Below, one piece after another: positions 1-12,239 of a DNA stretch of 64,000 nt; the stretch's first letter is position 1; every line of letters starts with the position of its first letter. The translations under genes and the position numbers were made by a program. The stretch covers positions 167,910,501 through 167,974,500 of the forward strand of contig CM060833.1 of the NCBI GenBank assembly GCA_030762175.1, written 5' to 3'. The notes under the pieces are model-generated. The model was not told where the DNA came from, searched no databases, and saw only the letters and a program-made list of their open reading frames with translations. The stretch is from Metallyticus violacea (Eukaryota; Arthropoda; Insecta; Mantodea; Metallyticidae).

Positions 1-234
1 GGTACATGCAGGTCAATTTTTATATTTTATGTAGGTGGCCAGTGAAGTGATCATGTTGTATTTTGAGTCTGAACTTTCCTATTATATTGTTTCTTGTTGC
101 TTGCAAGTATTTATTTCAGGTGCTGTTTATCTGTTCCCATGATTTATCTTTCTTTTCTTTCATGCTATTAGGTATAAACTGCCTCTGCATATAATGTATA
201 AGTATGATTTGCTATATTGACTTGGCTTTGACAG

Positions 235-554
235 AAGGAAGTTTGGAAGAGCCAGCACTCCTGTCCAGTACACCAGTGGGCTATGTGGAGCAGAAAGCAG
301 AGGAAGGTCCAGAATTATCTTCACAGTCAACTCTGCTTGAAGATACATCATTACAAGCTTCTGCAGCTATCCAGACAATGCTACACTCAACACCAGTATA
401 TCCAGTTGGAGAGGTGATTCCCAAATCAGAAGAGAGCAGCTTGCTGCCAACAGTGTCTAGCATGGAACAACCAAGTGGATCACAATTGCCTATAGTGTAT
501 GCCCATCCACCACCTCCATATCCATCGGGTGACATTCAAAGTCAGCAGTTCAAG
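235..554 (+). CDS. Unidentified gene, internal exon (Ser/Pro-rich)
   Basis: This is an internal coding exon of a gene that begins left of the window. An acceptor (TTTGACAG) precedes 235 and a donor (CAAG then GTACAC) follows 554. The exon starts in phase 1 and ends in phase 0, giving about 106 residues rich in Ser, Pro, Glu and Gln, with a Pro/Tyr run near the end (YAHPPPPYPSG). The composition suggests a disordered regulatory protein; no domain or catalytic motif is visible. It joins in phase to the exon at 6161. I do not recognise the family. The reading frame stays open past the donor, into the SINE near 655, but that part is intron. Confidence 0.6.
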
Positions 555-654
555 GTACACCACAATGCTCTTTTGTCAACTAAGCAGTCGCAAAGAGTAG
601 TTATATACAGAGATAATTCTTCCATGTTTATCATAATCATCATCACCATACAGG

Positions 655-935
655 TACCGCCACGGGTGGCCGAGGTCGTTAAGTCTCGGACTCGTGAGCG
701 GGAGGTCTGGGTTCGAATACCGCCAGGACCGTCCTCCCTGACTGAGGTTTTTTCCAGGTTTTCCTCAGTCCTCATAAATGGCAAATGCTGGAGAGGTACC
801 CTAAACTTAGGCCTGGAACAATTCCTTCCTTAAAAATAAATCCTTTCCCAATATATCATTTCATCTCATGTATCATCAGTGTCCATCGCCTGTGATGCCT
901 CTGTAGCGAAAACTGGCATGAAATACTATTCATAT
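655..935 (+). mobile_element. SINE family B copy (tRNA-derived)
   Basis: The head resembles a tRNA of the Ser/Leu type: an A-box-like GTGGCCGAGGTCGTTAAG and a B box GGTTCGAATACC. The shared body follows (a CTCCCTGACTGAGG segment, then a CCTAAACTTAGGCCTGGAAC segment). Related copies are at 4797, 40116 (minus), 47390 (decayed), 59402 and 63466. It sits about 100 bases after the donor at 554. No exact target duplication was found. Confidence 0.8.
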
Positions 936-989
936 ATATATACCATCACAGCTTACTACCACCACCTTGTTATAATCGTACTTTCACTA

Positions 990-1225
990 CCACCATCACA
1001 GATTAGGCCTTCAGGCATGTTCTCTAAAAGTTCAAATTCTTGTTTGAACTGTCTAATCTGGCTCAAAGGCATCTTCTTTCAAGCTTGAGGTTCTTTTACA
1101 TGCCGTAAATCTACAACACGGGACTCACTTCTTTATTTTCGTGAAGTAAGCCATACTTCGGATTTTTATACTCAAAAAATTGATTGACCCTGACCAGGAT
1201 TAAACCCATGGACCATCAGAACTGA
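990..1225 (-). mobile_element. SINE family A copy, decayed
   Basis: Reverse-strand match to the family A body: the CAAGCTTGAGGTTCTTTT segment, TGCCGTAAAT, a GGATTTTTA segment, and a worn tRNA-like end (CCAGGATTAAACCC) near 1200. It is clearly more diverged than the copies at 17536 and 27083. The left limit is uncertain. Confidence 0.6.
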
Positions 1226-1304
1226 CCTTAGTGCCAAGTGTTGAAAAATAAGAATAATTTGTTGTCATTTTGTACTTTATTCTTAGAACTTTTCTAAAAA
1301 CCCT

Positions 1305-2530
1305 CTTATTAATTGAAATCATAGTATGATTGAATCAAACTAAACACTGATATTGCTCTACTTACTTGTCTATAAATGTAGAACTGGTTTCACACACACC
1401 TTTGTTCGTATTATCAGCTAAAAATCGACTGTTGGATACTTTGTTATGTTGTAGGAATGTGTATTCTGCTCTGGTGGAAATGTGATGAACTTAAAGTATA
1501 TGTTTTCATCCCCAGAAGTGTTGAAGTTCATTAAACTATCTTTCTATTTGTATATGTAGATTTTTTTCCCAAGTTGCTAATTCTGTAGGTCCTTATACTG
1601 ATTTCAATAATTTTACTTTATTGAATATGTTGTGGTTTTCTGTCCAGAAATGAAATGCTACTGCTGATATCTACATTTGCTTGTATTTTATGTTCCTGAA
1701 ATGTTCTTTTAACCGTGTGCCTGTGTTTCTCTTTGTTTTTCCAATGTAGATTTTTTCACATTCTGCACATTTTATTTTGTATATGCCTGCTTTTTTTTGT
1801 CATTAACATTGTCTGTCAGGAGATTTTTGACATTTTTTTTTACTGGGGCTAACCTGATATTAAAATCTTTAAGAATATTTTGAAACTTTTTTGTAGCCCA
1901 TGGATGATAAGTGAATTTTTTAAAAATGACTTATCTTTTCTTGCTGAAAGCCCTGGTAAACAGATTCAATGTCAAAAATCTCCTGATTGATAATGTTAAT
2001 GACAGTATTCCATAGGAGAAAAAAGCAAGTATTTACAAAGTAAGTTGTGCAGAATGTGAAAAAATCTGTATTGGAAAAACAAAGAGAAACGTAGGCACAT
2101 GGTTAAAAGAACATTTCAGGAACATAAAATATAAACAAATGGAGAAATCAGCAATAGCATTTCATTTCTGAACAGAAAACCACAAAATTTTGAATAAAGC
2201 AAAATTATTGAAATCATTACAAGGACCTACAGAATTAGCAACTTGGGAAAAAAATCTACATTTGCAAATACAAAGACAGTTTAATGAACTTCAACACTTC
2301 TGGTGATGAAAACATATACTTCAAGCTCATCACATTTCCACTAGAGCAGAATACACATTCCCACAGCATAACAAGATATTCAAAAGTTAATTTTTAGCTG
2401 ACAATGCAAATAAAGATTCGTAAAACCGGTTCTACATTTATAGACAAGTAAGTGGAGCAATAAGAGTGTTTAGTTCGGCTCAATCATGCTATGATTTCAA
2501 TTATATGATTGGCTTCACTGTAAAAGTTCC
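1305..2530. mobile_element. Penelope-like element, head-to-head inverted pair (lineage P1)
   Basis: Two 5'-truncated copies of the same PLE lie head to head, left copy on the minus strand (about 1305-1935) and right copy on the plus strand (about 1965-2530). Each encodes a broken GIY-YIG endonuclease; the plus copy reads CAECEKICIGKTKRN-like around 2045-2090, followed by KEHFRNIKYKQ. A decayed hammerhead-like motif lies at each outer end (minus 1379-1420, plus 2395-2434). Both halves carry stops, so neither is functional. Known PLEs encode a reverse transcriptase plus GIY-YIG endonuclease; only the endonuclease end is present. Confidence 0.75.
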
Positions 2531-2984
2531 ATTTAGCATCTCTAACCCTATTATTATTCAACTGACTTTCTCTTCTGTTTTTTATATTTTCATCCATACA
2601 CTATAAATGTCTGTACTATATTTTTTTACAGTGAAATTGTTTGCGTGATATCTTTTTAATCTATAATGTTTTAAAATTTTAAAAACATTCTTTTGGCTTC
2701 CATGCATGTGGTCTTCAATTGGGATGCATTCTTCTATAGCACATGAGTTGACATCAACATGCACTGCCTAAAAGCACCTCATAAGAAAATTATGTATAAT
2801 GGTGTATTTCTTCAGCTCTTCTTCCCCTCCAAATTGTGACATGCAGTGCTCACTACATAACTTACTGTTATTAAATTCATACTTTAAGGTTTGAAGCCAT
2901 TTAAATTATTTACCTTGCTTGAACTGGCAAGAATTCTAAACATCTTTTTAGATGTTTAGATGTAAACATCTTTTTAGATTTTTA

Positions 2985-3290
2985 CTTAAATGTAAATTGG
3001 AACTTGCACAGTGAAGCTAATCATATTAATTGATATCATTGTATGATTCAGTTGAACTACACACTCTTAAAGCTTCACTTACTTTTCATAAATGTATGGA
3101 ACCGGTTTGGAGAACATTTAGTTCCCATCTTCAGCCAGGCTAAAGTTCAACTGTCGGATCATTCGTTGAGCTGTGGGAATGTATATTCTGCTTTGGTGGC
3201 GGCGTGATAAACTTGTAGTTTATGTTTTCATCCCCGGCAATGTTGACGTTCATTATGCTGTCTTTGTATTTGTAGATGTAGATTTTCTGC
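2985..3290 (-). mobile_element. Penelope-like element 3' end fragment (P1)
   Basis: This matches the terminal part of P1 copies: the outer end ATGTAAATTGG, the segment AGTTGAACTACACACTC, the hammerhead-like motif (3097-3137), and sequence leading back toward the endonuclease, ending near 3290. It is truncated on the inner side. Confidence 0.7.
3097..3137 (-). ncRNA. Hammerhead-ribozyme-like motif (P1, helix III ACCGGU)
   Basis: On the minus strand the order is UGG, CUGAAGA, U, a GGGAAC / GUUCUC hairpin, then CAAA in place of GAAA, the palindrome ACCGGU, U, and CCA. UGG pairs with CCA as stem I. The G12 position reads C, so this copy is probably inactive. Confidence 0.5.
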
Positions 3291-3389
3291 TTTGAGTTAA
3301 AATAAATTCATCAGCATACTGGTAAGTAGACGTACTATGTCTTCTTATTTTGATTTAAAGTAAAACACTAAAAATCATGTCATCACATT

Positions 3390-3720
3390 AAAACTCTCTT
3401 TAAGTTTCACAAACACAATTTAACAAAAGTTTCACTGTGTGGATTCCCAAATTCCGTAAACATAGTACTATGTCTTGTTTGAAAATCTGACATATAAACA
3501 AAGAAGGGTATTGGTGATAACATGCTCCTTCTAGTAATTCCATATGCCATTTGTGTGTCCAATCTTTGACCTTCAACTTGATAACAGAATGCTCAGTTTG
3601 AGAGAAAATTATTAACTCTATGACTGCACGCGGCAGCCCAGCTCGCATGAGCTTATAAATAAGCCTGGCATACCAGGTGCTTGGAAAGGCTTTCTAAATG
3701 TCAAGCAGCACAGCACCAGA
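3390..3720 (-). pseudogene. Jockey-like reverse transcriptase fragment
   Basis: On the minus strand the reading LIYKLMRAGLPRAVIELI, followed by an FSQTEHSVIKLKV-like stretch, matches the finger/palm region of jockey-type LINEs (usually ..LLYKLIxxGFPxxLIxLIxSFLxxRxFxVKV..). The catalytic YxDD part is not present. The two open frames further right (to about 4312) have no clear identity and may be older parts of the same copy. Confidence 0.45.
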
Positions 3721-4387
3721 GAACATACACTGCCTCAATCCCAATGTGACCTTCTCCACCACTCTCAGTAATTGCTAAGTGGGAGTGCTTCAGTTTGAAG
3801 CCAAAATCAGCTGAGTTAACAGCAGCTATCTTCAGGTTCAAATGAACACTATTTGACAATGTTGGGAGCAGCTGATTTGCCAGAGCTGGAAAGGTGTACT
3901 GGGTCCTTTCCATTTTTCAAAATGCAAATAATTTCAGCATTTTTCCACGTTTATGGAAAATAGCGGAGATTAATGAATGAATTGAAAAGTTTTGTAAGCT
4001 AGGGTTTAGGCTGCCTTGGGAGTCGGCTCTTTATGCAGAGAATGGGTCAGAGTTGCCTTTGCCATCAGTTTTGACACCTATGAGGCAATGGATGAGGACA
4101 TAGTCATATGTGGCAGTCAAAATGGGAGGAGATGCAAGTGTTTTTGATACTGGTGAGGGGAGTGAGGAAGGGGGGGAGATGCAACAGCTGAATCCATGCT
4201 GATGTTTGCCAAAGCTCTGAGAGCATGTGAAGCTGTATGAAGCACATGACAATGGTGGTATGGATGGTAGTGAGCAACAAAATGCGTTGAATATGGAAAA
4301 TTTGTTTTGCATTAAAAGAAAAGAAGCAAATGTCAGTTAAGGACCTTTTTCAAAGAAACTGACAAGCGTTTTGATTTTTATTCGTTT

Positions 4388-4667
4388 GTTTTATTTAAGG
4401 ATGCCCTTTAACTTCTTGGGTCATCAGTGTCCCATTTCAGGGCATGAAATGACAGATAAATTTTGCTTAGAGACCTTACTTTCACGCTTGACGTTCTGTT
4501 ATGTGCTGTAAATGTTTGACATGGGACTCTCTTCTATACTTCCCTTCCAAAGGAACCATACTTAGGATTTTTACACCCATAAAAAATCCATCAACCCTGA
4601 CCAGAATTGAACCTGCGATCTTGGGTGTAAGAGGCAAGAATGGTTACCACTAGACCACCAGGACCAA
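4388..4667 (-). mobile_element. SINE family A copy
   Basis: Nearly full-length reverse-strand copy. The 3' end (GATGCCCTTTAACTTCTTGG) is at the left; the tRNA-like head is at the right, with the B box read as TTGAACCTGCGATCTTGGG and the A box near 4650 (GGTTACCACTAGACCACCA). It is moderately diverged from the copy at 17536. Confidence 0.75.
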
Positions 4668-4796
4668 CAACAAAGTTTAAAATATGTACACGGTAACATG
4701 TAAAATTGTTGCTTATATACTTGCTTGATTTATTTTTGAACATAATTTATGCGCTTCCCATATCTATTGCTTTCCCGCATCCATCATATGTTAAAC

Positions 4797-5075
4797 TGCC
4801 ATGGGTGGCCGAGGTCGTTATGGTGCAGAATCGTGATGAGCAGGAGGTCTGGGGTTCGATTCCCTCCCTGTCCTCCCTGACTGAGATTTCCCAGGTTTTC
4901 CCAGTCCTCATAAATGGCAAATGCCGGGAGGTACCCTAAAATTAGGCCTGAAAAGCTTTCCTTCCTTTAAACAAAAATACTCCTTTTCCAATTTATCATT
5001 TCATTTCATGGATCATCAATGTCCACTGCCTGTGGTGCTTCTGTAGAAAAAATGGGCATTAAACTGTTTAAAAAC
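4797..5075 (+). mobile_element. SINE family B copy
   Basis: Starts with GCCATGGGTGGCCGAGGTCG and carries the B box GGTTCGATTCC, the TCCTCATAAATGGCAAATGC body segment, and the end GGGCATTAAAC. It is the second family B copy in the intron 555-6160. Confidence 0.8.
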
Positions 5076-5529
5076 AATGTTTGTTGAACCTGGTTCCTCC
5101 AAAAACAGTGAATTAAAGTTCTACTGTATTACTGTTCATATCGGCTGTTTTTTAAATATTTCTGTGACAGTTGGGCAATTATTATATAATAAATGTATCT
5201 AAGACTACTTTTCTGTAATATAAGTAATGTATTTAATTTTAGTTATTTGTCCCACCCCACATTTCAATGCCATATATAATATGTGAGTGTACCAACCTAC
5301 AATAAACCATTTTTAGTATATCTTCTGCTAACTGATATGATAATTTTATTAACAAATATATATTTTAGAAAGCATGTTCACATGATTGTTATACATAGAA
5401 GTTAAATTTTTATCAGTGTAAACTACTAGAAATTTGGTGCAGCTAAATTGATCAATTTTCAAATAAGTGAGTATTATTAATTAATGTTCATCACTGTCAC
5501 AAATTTCTAATAGCATGATTTTGTTTTGT

Positions 5530-5775
5530 CAACATTGAGCCATAGTTGTGAAGCTGTAAAGTAGGTAATTTGATTATTGTAACAAAGATATTGTGGTTTT
5601 TTCTCCCAATTGTTCAGGTTTTTGCCAACATAAAATAAGGTGTTTTGTCAGCACAAATTGATGGTATAATGCTATAATCATGTGAACACTGTGTTTGTTT
5701 GATAAAGTATAAATAATAGAGAGCCTGATAAAGAATCTTGAGGGACTCCTATTGTGACCACATCATATTTTCATT
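5530..5775 (-). pseudogene. LINE reverse transcriptase fragment (VPQ-S-L motif)
   Basis: Minus-strand reading gives VTIGVPQDSLSGSLLFILY, which corresponds to the GVPQGSVLGPLLFxLYI block common to jockey/CR1-type reverse transcriptases. It is very short and frameshifted beyond that block. Confidence 0.45.
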
Positions 5776-6160
5776 TGAAAGACCTTGTATAGTTTCATTG
5801 CTTGCTATGAACTTCTTTACACTGTAAACAAGTTTTTAGTTATGATGAGATAAGTTAAGTTCATTTTATCTTTCTCTTCATAGTTCTGCAATTTTAAGAG
5901 TAATATTCATGAGACACAAGTAATAAGAATTTTAATAAATGCAGCTAACCTACATTTTTATATGGTGAATACAGTATGGAAACACAGCGGAACACTTTTG
6001 AAACCTACAGCAATAGACACTTAATGAACAGCTACTTCTGGTGCTGCTCTCTTCTATTCTGGTTTAGTCTTCTGCAGTAAAATAACAGCAGCTGCTTCAA
6101 ATAATTTTTGTTTAATTATTTAAGCACATACTTACCAATTTTGTTTTATTCCAATTGAAG

Positions 6161-6371
6161 GTATATGAGGAAGAAAACAGAGAAGGTATGATAAAACTGG
6201 AACCAGCGCCATCATCCTCAAGAACAGTTGATATAATGCATATTCTGAGCTTGATTCCATCTACCTCACAACCTCCTGTTCTCTCGGAGACTTTAAGTGC
6301 TCTGGACCAGGACAGTTTATTATTAGCAGCACAGCAGCTCAGAGGAGAAGATATTCAGCGGCTTTTGACAG
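6161..6371 (+). CDS. Unidentified gene, penultimate exon
   Basis: The acceptor (CCAATTGAAG) and donor (GACAG then GTAAAG) are good matches. The exon is phase 0 to phase 1 and encodes 70 residues: an acidic start (VYEEENREG), an IKLEP segment, then a probable amphipathic helix (MHILSLIP, ETLSALDQDSLLLAAQQL). It joins in phase to 11618. The helix-rich second half could be a protein-interaction segment. I see no homology I can name. Confidence 0.6.
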
Positions 6372-7700
6372 GTAAAGACCCTCTGTATATGGATACTCCA
6401 TCTTTTTCTAGTACATGTTGATTATTCACCATATTAATGTTAATTATAACATAAATAAATGTATAGCATTTTCGTCAAATGTTTAATAAGAGAACTTTTC
6501 TGTTCATCTAAATTAACATTAACATCAACTGTTTGGTGGTTCATAGTTTCTGAAATTTAATTATATAATTTTTTATACATCTTGCTACAATTATATCAAT
6601 GGCCAACCAGTAACAGATAATTCCAGTTCAGCAGCCTTGTCATTGCAAAAATAGGTCTTCAATTTTATTGTGCTTGGAGAGATTAGCAATTTGTAAAAGT
6701 ACTATGCTTTAGAGGTTAGAGACAGTGAGATTCTATTTTTCTAATTAATAGTTTCTGATTTCAGATTCCATTTATTTTTATTAATTTTTTTATTTTTTAT
6801 TAATTGAGCACTAAGCAAAATACAAAAGAAATAAAATTCTCTAGGTTCTGACCCTAGTCACTTTTCCTATAGACCACTATAGTATTTCATACAAATGCAA
6901 TTATTAAGCTGATAAATAGTAAAATATAAATCACAAATATCTCTTTAACTTCTTTATTTTAGTGGTCAGTATTTCAGCCTTTAGATAGTCAAAAGGCAGA
7001 AACACTGACCACTCATCAATGAGAGAAGCTGTACCTGTGGCATTGCAGAAGCAAACCTTCCCTCCCCATATTCTTATACTATAAGAAATTATTTATAAGT
7101 TACAAACTCTATACTAAACTAGTGCTTACACATTTATGATATATGACCTTAACCATACTTTTTAACGAAAACCATACTACCTCCAAAAGCAACAGATATA
7201 AATGGTTATTTACACAGCATCATATTGTCTTAATATTCCAGTAAGATACAATTTAGTCATTTTAATTCTATTTCTTAATTCTCTCTACTGACCATCTCAA
7301 TTTTATCTTTATCTTGCATAAAAACTCTCCTAATTTAAATAGCTATGATTGATCTTCAAAAATCTTTCTTACTAAAACTTTTTTATTCCTGGATAACCAT
7401 CTTGCTTATCAAACTTACCCTCTATTCATTCATTTATTCATTCATTCACTTACTAACTAAGGTTTCATTCCCTGGTTACATAATTGTTACTAGAACAACC
7501 CTTTAGCACTGTGAACCCTTTCATTATTCAAAAAGTTTTGCATAACATCTCTACCAGTAAAATCCTGCATGCACTTACAAAATAGTTCCCTTTTAATGGA
7601 AACAATGGGTAGTTCGCAAACTAACACTATACTGAAGTTCATTATTCTCCATGGATATCTATCTGATCCATGTTGAACACGGCACACCCTGAATTCATCC
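6372..7700. other. Intron sequence, nothing recognised
   Basis: AT-rich intronic DNA with homopolymer runs and a short run of (ATTC)-type repeats near 7420-7450. I see no convincing coding exon or mobile element. Confidence 0.4.
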
Positions 7701-9250
7701 TGAGGAGTCATTACCACCTCTGTCCTCGATGGTATGTGTGATAGTGAAATTCAGGGCTATCTTGCAGATCAAGAGGTTAACTTCTGTCTATAGACAAAGA
7801 AAGCTGCAGCATTAGTACCAACTTGTACCCTGTTTCTCACCTTCAACAAGGTTCATCCAAAGCAGATCAAGGCAGGGTATGAGATTATTGAAGTCCCACC
7901 TTACATTCCAGTCCTCATGAAAATATATCAGTGTCACCAATTTGACCACACTCATTTTTTTCTTGTAAGAGTGCATTTTCAGTTTATGCCACCTGTGAAC
8001 AAGAAACACATGAAGGTGCATGTCCATCCACTCTAATTTGCAAGAATTGCTGAGGAGCTCATCCAGCAACATCCCACGACTACTCTTCTTATCGCAAGAG
8101 TGTTGCATTCAGGAGCTCTGGGTCAGAGATAAACCAATCTTTCTCTGAGGCTCGGAAAGAGATTCAAGCCCAATAAAATGCAATGCCATAGTCTGGTACC
8201 TACAGTTCCATTGCCGCAACTATGATACAGAAGCGAGGCAGTACCATGCAGACATGTGATTTGGTATTTTCTAAAGCTCGTACAGTGCCCATCGGCACAA
8301 AGTGCTCTACTGAAGAGGCCAAATCTGTAGTTTTTGATATGGAACCTGTTGAATTTAAGACTACATATAAGAAGACTTAGCTTCTTAAAATTTGTTCACT
8401 AGTGAGGGTAAGACTAAGAAGCAGTGAAGTCCCTCACCTCCCTGGAGGTCTAGCTCCCACAATGGATCTGGGAGCAAACCCACTAGGCAGTCACTCTCAT
8501 ATCTCCACTTCTAACCGATCCCAGGTTTGGAATTGGTTGACTCAAAAAAGTAAGAGACTTGATAAGCTTATTCCCTATATATTTACAATGACTATCCTAT
8601 GTGGAATCCTTAGTCTAAGATCTGAACTGGAATTGCCTTTATGGTTGACTGGCTTTCCTCTTGTGTGTCTCCAGGAGACAAAGATTAGACTACAGGACTC
8701 CTTTGTCTTCCCCAATTTTTCTTTAGTGCGATTTGACCTCACACCAGAAGATGGTACTCCCAAGCATGGCAGAGATTTAATCATAGATTTTAATCACAGA
8801 TTACATGTTAGTTCTCCACAAAGTCAGACTATGTGCAAGAAAAGTTGGCTACTTGTATTAAGTGAAGTAAGATTGTGGCCCGTTTTAATTCGTTAACCTC
8901 TTCTTAAGAGGTTTGTTGCGAAGAAGTAGTTTTAGCACTTTTGTGCATTGGGCATTGTCATTTTAGTCACAGTCAATTTTTAAAGGTGAACCAGTTCTAG
9001 CATGTCGAAATTGTGACCACCCCTATACATTGCATCACATCTTAATTGAATGTCATTATCTAGCAGCTTTTAGAATTTCCCAAGGTTTGCATTCCTCTAT
9101 TGAGGAAGTTCTTGCAGATGATATTGTCGCTGTCGAGAGAGTGCTCCGTTTTATGCATATTTCTGGTTTCTGGAGCAAGGTATGGGTTTATATTTTACAT
9201 TTGATGTCTTTTTAGCGCCTTTTAAGACCATTTTGTTTCTGGCTGTTGCT
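7700..9250 (+). mobile_element. I-clade LINE, internally deleted
   Basis: Three parts of an I-type retrotransposon occur in order. (1) ORF1 remains at about 7800-8200: KVHPKQIKAGYEIIEVPPYI followed after a shift by a zinc-knuckle-like CEQETHEGACP..CKNC..AHPATS stretch. (2) The start of ORF2 at about 8360-8890 carries an APE endonuclease piece (PLVCLQETKIRLQDSFVFPN, then PEDGTPKHG). (3) The extreme C terminus at about 8905-9215 has an RNase-H tail reading LHHILIECHYLAAFRISQ. The reverse transcriptase is missing, so about 2-3 kb has been lost between 8890 and 8905. The element is dead. Confidence 0.65.
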
Positions 9251-11617
9251 GGTGTATTTTATTATCTGTACACTTTATATTGTTGAATTTCTTTTCCCCT
9301 TGTATTTGTAAATGGGTTTTTATAACTATTGGCTGACTTGTTTATGTTGCTTGTTATATGTCTACACTATTTTAGTGCAGACATATAATTTAATAATATT
9401 TTATATTATTGGCACAGTTTTAGTGTGTTTGGACACTAATTACCATAGCAGTTTCATATCCTTAAACGATAATTATCATCATTATTACTGGAGTCAGCTA
9501 ATGAGGTATTGTGGTGAGAAAAAAAAAAGCCTATGTAAATTTGTGAAATGGATATTAAAGGCTTCAAGGATTTCATTTTACTGACAAAACCATGTAATCA
9601 CCATTTGTATTCAGAAAGAAAAATGTTGATAGAGAAGACATTCACTTCACAAAGATGGTGCACATCAAGGATGAAAAACAAAACTTAGGAATGAGAAAGT
9701 ACAAAACTAAATTTAGATGAGGATTTCAAGACAATTGATCTTTTTAGATACCAAAGAAAATCACCTGTCATGCCAGAGAACCCCCTCAACTACAAAATAA
9801 TTTGTGGCAAATAAGATCTGTGAAGTACAAAGAGTCATGAGCCTCCTCCAATGGATTCCAAGAAGTGTATGGTTTCTTCAACAGAGTTCATAACCATCCA
9901 GATGATGATGATTAGGTATAGAATGAATAACATTAAAGAATAACTTTAACTTTACGTTTGCAGTATGTATTGAATAGGATTTACTAAGTGCATTATATCA
10001 GAAGTACAAATGTTTTCCAAAATTAATTTGGAAATTTCTGCTATTTAATTGTTAAGTGCAGCAAGTTCTATACTTTTCTACTTGTTTTGCATATATTCTT
10101 GTAAAATAATTCAATAAAAGTAAAGAAAACACTTGTGCACCATGGTTGGTTTTTTGCTTCTCCTGATAACCTAACAAACCTGCCACTTATGAACCAAGGT
10201 ATGGTATTTGTTTTTATATTTAATTACTTATAATGAAAATTCAACAATCTTCATATGTTATTGCAAAGAACAAATATTAAAAATATAAAACCCCATCAAT
10301 AACCTGACTTGAATTATTTTAAGAATAATCTCAAAACATTTTTAGAGTACACAAGATTTTTAAAAAAATAAGTTTTTAGTTTTTGGGCCTGCTATCTAAA
10401 ATGCCTGCTTTCTCAAATTAGTGACATTTTATTTCCAATTAAAGCATATTAAAGTTTGAATTAAACAATTTTATTTTGTTTTAATATTTCAGTTATAGCC
10501 TGAGAAAACTGCATTTATTTGTAGTCACAAATACCAAAATTTTCAGTTTCTTAAATGTTTCAATTATGATGAAAGAAATATTAAATGAGATATTCTCTTA
10601 GAGTATTAAACATGCATAAAAAATCAAACCAGAAGTGATTTACATTGGATCACTTGACATGGAATGACCAATTAATGAAGGTGCAGTGGAACCAGAAGTT
10701 CCACAGCATTACAATGTTATATAGCATTTGCCCTTCAGAGTAGGGGAAAACTGCAGAAAAAGTCACATTGAGGAAGTTGATACATTTGGAAATCAAACAT
10801 GGGCTTTTGAGTTTACAGACATTTATTACTTGAGCCAAGATATTAGAATAAATTCCCAGTTCCATTTCATAAGCTAACATGGATTTAAGAAAGATTCTGC
10901 ATGAAGAAGATGATTTATAATGCTAACTGACCTGACAGGCATTGTAATGGCACACCAGGCAGTAGAGGTCAAGCATTAATCCAATTATAAGTTATGCATT
11001 AGAACTAGTCAGTTACATTATGCTTGGTGATAATGTTGATTGGAGCAATGGCAAAATGAATGTCAGTGGAAACTAGAGAACATAGAAAACCTGCTTTATC
11101 TCAAATTCCACTTATAGTCTCTGGAATCAAACCTGGCTATCTACTGGGAGACAAAACCATGACATGACACTTTTCTGTCTGAAAATTTCAGGTAGATGCA
11201 CTTTTTAATGTTACCACACTGCAGCACATATTATGCACTCACATATGACTGAATTGTCCAAGTAAAAATATTTTATTTAATATGGGGGAAATAAGTATTT
11301 TGTATAGCATTATTCTTTATTGAATGTCATGTTATGGAGTTGAATAATCAATAATTTAATGTTAGGTAGAATTCCAGTTATTTTGAATGAAGAATGTAAT
11401 TGTTTGATCTTATGATAGAGCATTTTTTGTACTGTTAACAAAAAATTTAATATATCAAACTAAGCTAAGTAACTATTACCAGATTATTGCCACAGTATTT
11501 GCAAACACATTAATTGCTCATTAAGAGAGACCCAGGAAGATAGATAGGAAAAATTGTGTGCATTGTCAGTATTTTCTGTGTAAACCTTGCCTTATGATTA
11601 TGTTAAAATTATTCTAG
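9250..11617. other. Intron sequence, nothing firmly identified
   Basis: AT-rich DNA between the I-type LINE and the last exon of the first gene. The short open frames here have no recognisable domains. A moderately GC-richer piece at 9590-9910 may be an old repeat, but I cannot name it. Confidence 0.35.
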
Positions 11618-12015
11618 ATAGTGTGAATCAAAATCTTAAAGTGAAAGATCTACTAAAGATTGTAATGTTAGATACAGGAGGAGCAGAGCATGTACAACTA
11701 CTCACAGGCGAAGATCCGAGCCTGTCAGCACAACTTGTACATTTGATTGAGACAGTTCCATCTCCTGTGGTGGAGCTTGCCATTCCATCAGGCACGCATA
11801 CCACAGAAGCAGATGTAATGGCTGCTTTGCTGACACATAATTCTGGGCAGGCAATCACCATACCACTTCCACGTTTTACACAGGCATTCCAGAGCCAACA
11901 TCAATCACAGCAACAGTCGCAAGAGCAGCAGCAACAACAGCAACAACCAGAATCATCACAGCAGCAGCAGCAACAACAACAACCACCACCACCTTCTGAA
12001 AGAGAGCAGAGGTAG
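11618..12015 (+). CDS. Unidentified gene, last coding exon (Gln-rich C terminus)
   Basis: The acceptor TTCTAG precedes 11618. The exon starts in phase 1 and ends at TAG (12013-12015), giving about 131 residues. The first half is a compact, mixed sequence (VKDLLKIVMLDTGGAEHVQL, then LVHLIETVPSPVVELAIP). From about 11890 it becomes a glutamine tract interrupted by Ser, Pro and Glu, encoded by mixed CAA/CAG codons, with a final proline run and SEREQR. The domain order suggests a transcription-related or adaptor protein, but the family is not recognised. Confidence 0.6.
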
Positions 12016-12232
12016 CAAAGGCTTTCTGGGTTCGGACAACAAGCAGAGTATGCAAAGATTAATCAGAGTATCACTGAGCACTTAAAGGTGTATTTGGCAT
12101 TTGCTATAACAGTGTTCTAGTAAACCATAAGATCTCCAAACTTTTTAAATGAAAGTTTTAGCAACCTTCTGTACTGAATGCACATATACCTAACTCCTAC
12201 ATTTTCACCAAAGTAAAAGAAAAAAATCCAGC

Positions 12233-12238
12233 AATAAA
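12233..12238 (+). other. Poly(A) signal of the first gene
   Basis: AATAAA lies 218 bases after the stop codon, the expected place for the end of the 3' UTR. No earlier AATAAA occurs between the stop and this site. Confidence 0.5.
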
Positions 12239-12239
12239 A

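Noticed and set aside
555..833. Open frame continuing past the exon at 554
   Set aside because: A consensus donor ends the exon, and the continuation reads into a SINE B copy; it is intronic.
6372..6421. Apparent repeat LLTGKDP / LLTGEDP in the two last exons of the first gene
   Set aside because: The GKDP part is read from intron sequence after the donor at 6371, so the likeness is accidental.
7812..8108. Minus-strand 98-residue frame
   Set aside because: It is antisense to the ORF1 remains of the I-type LINE and has no features of its own.
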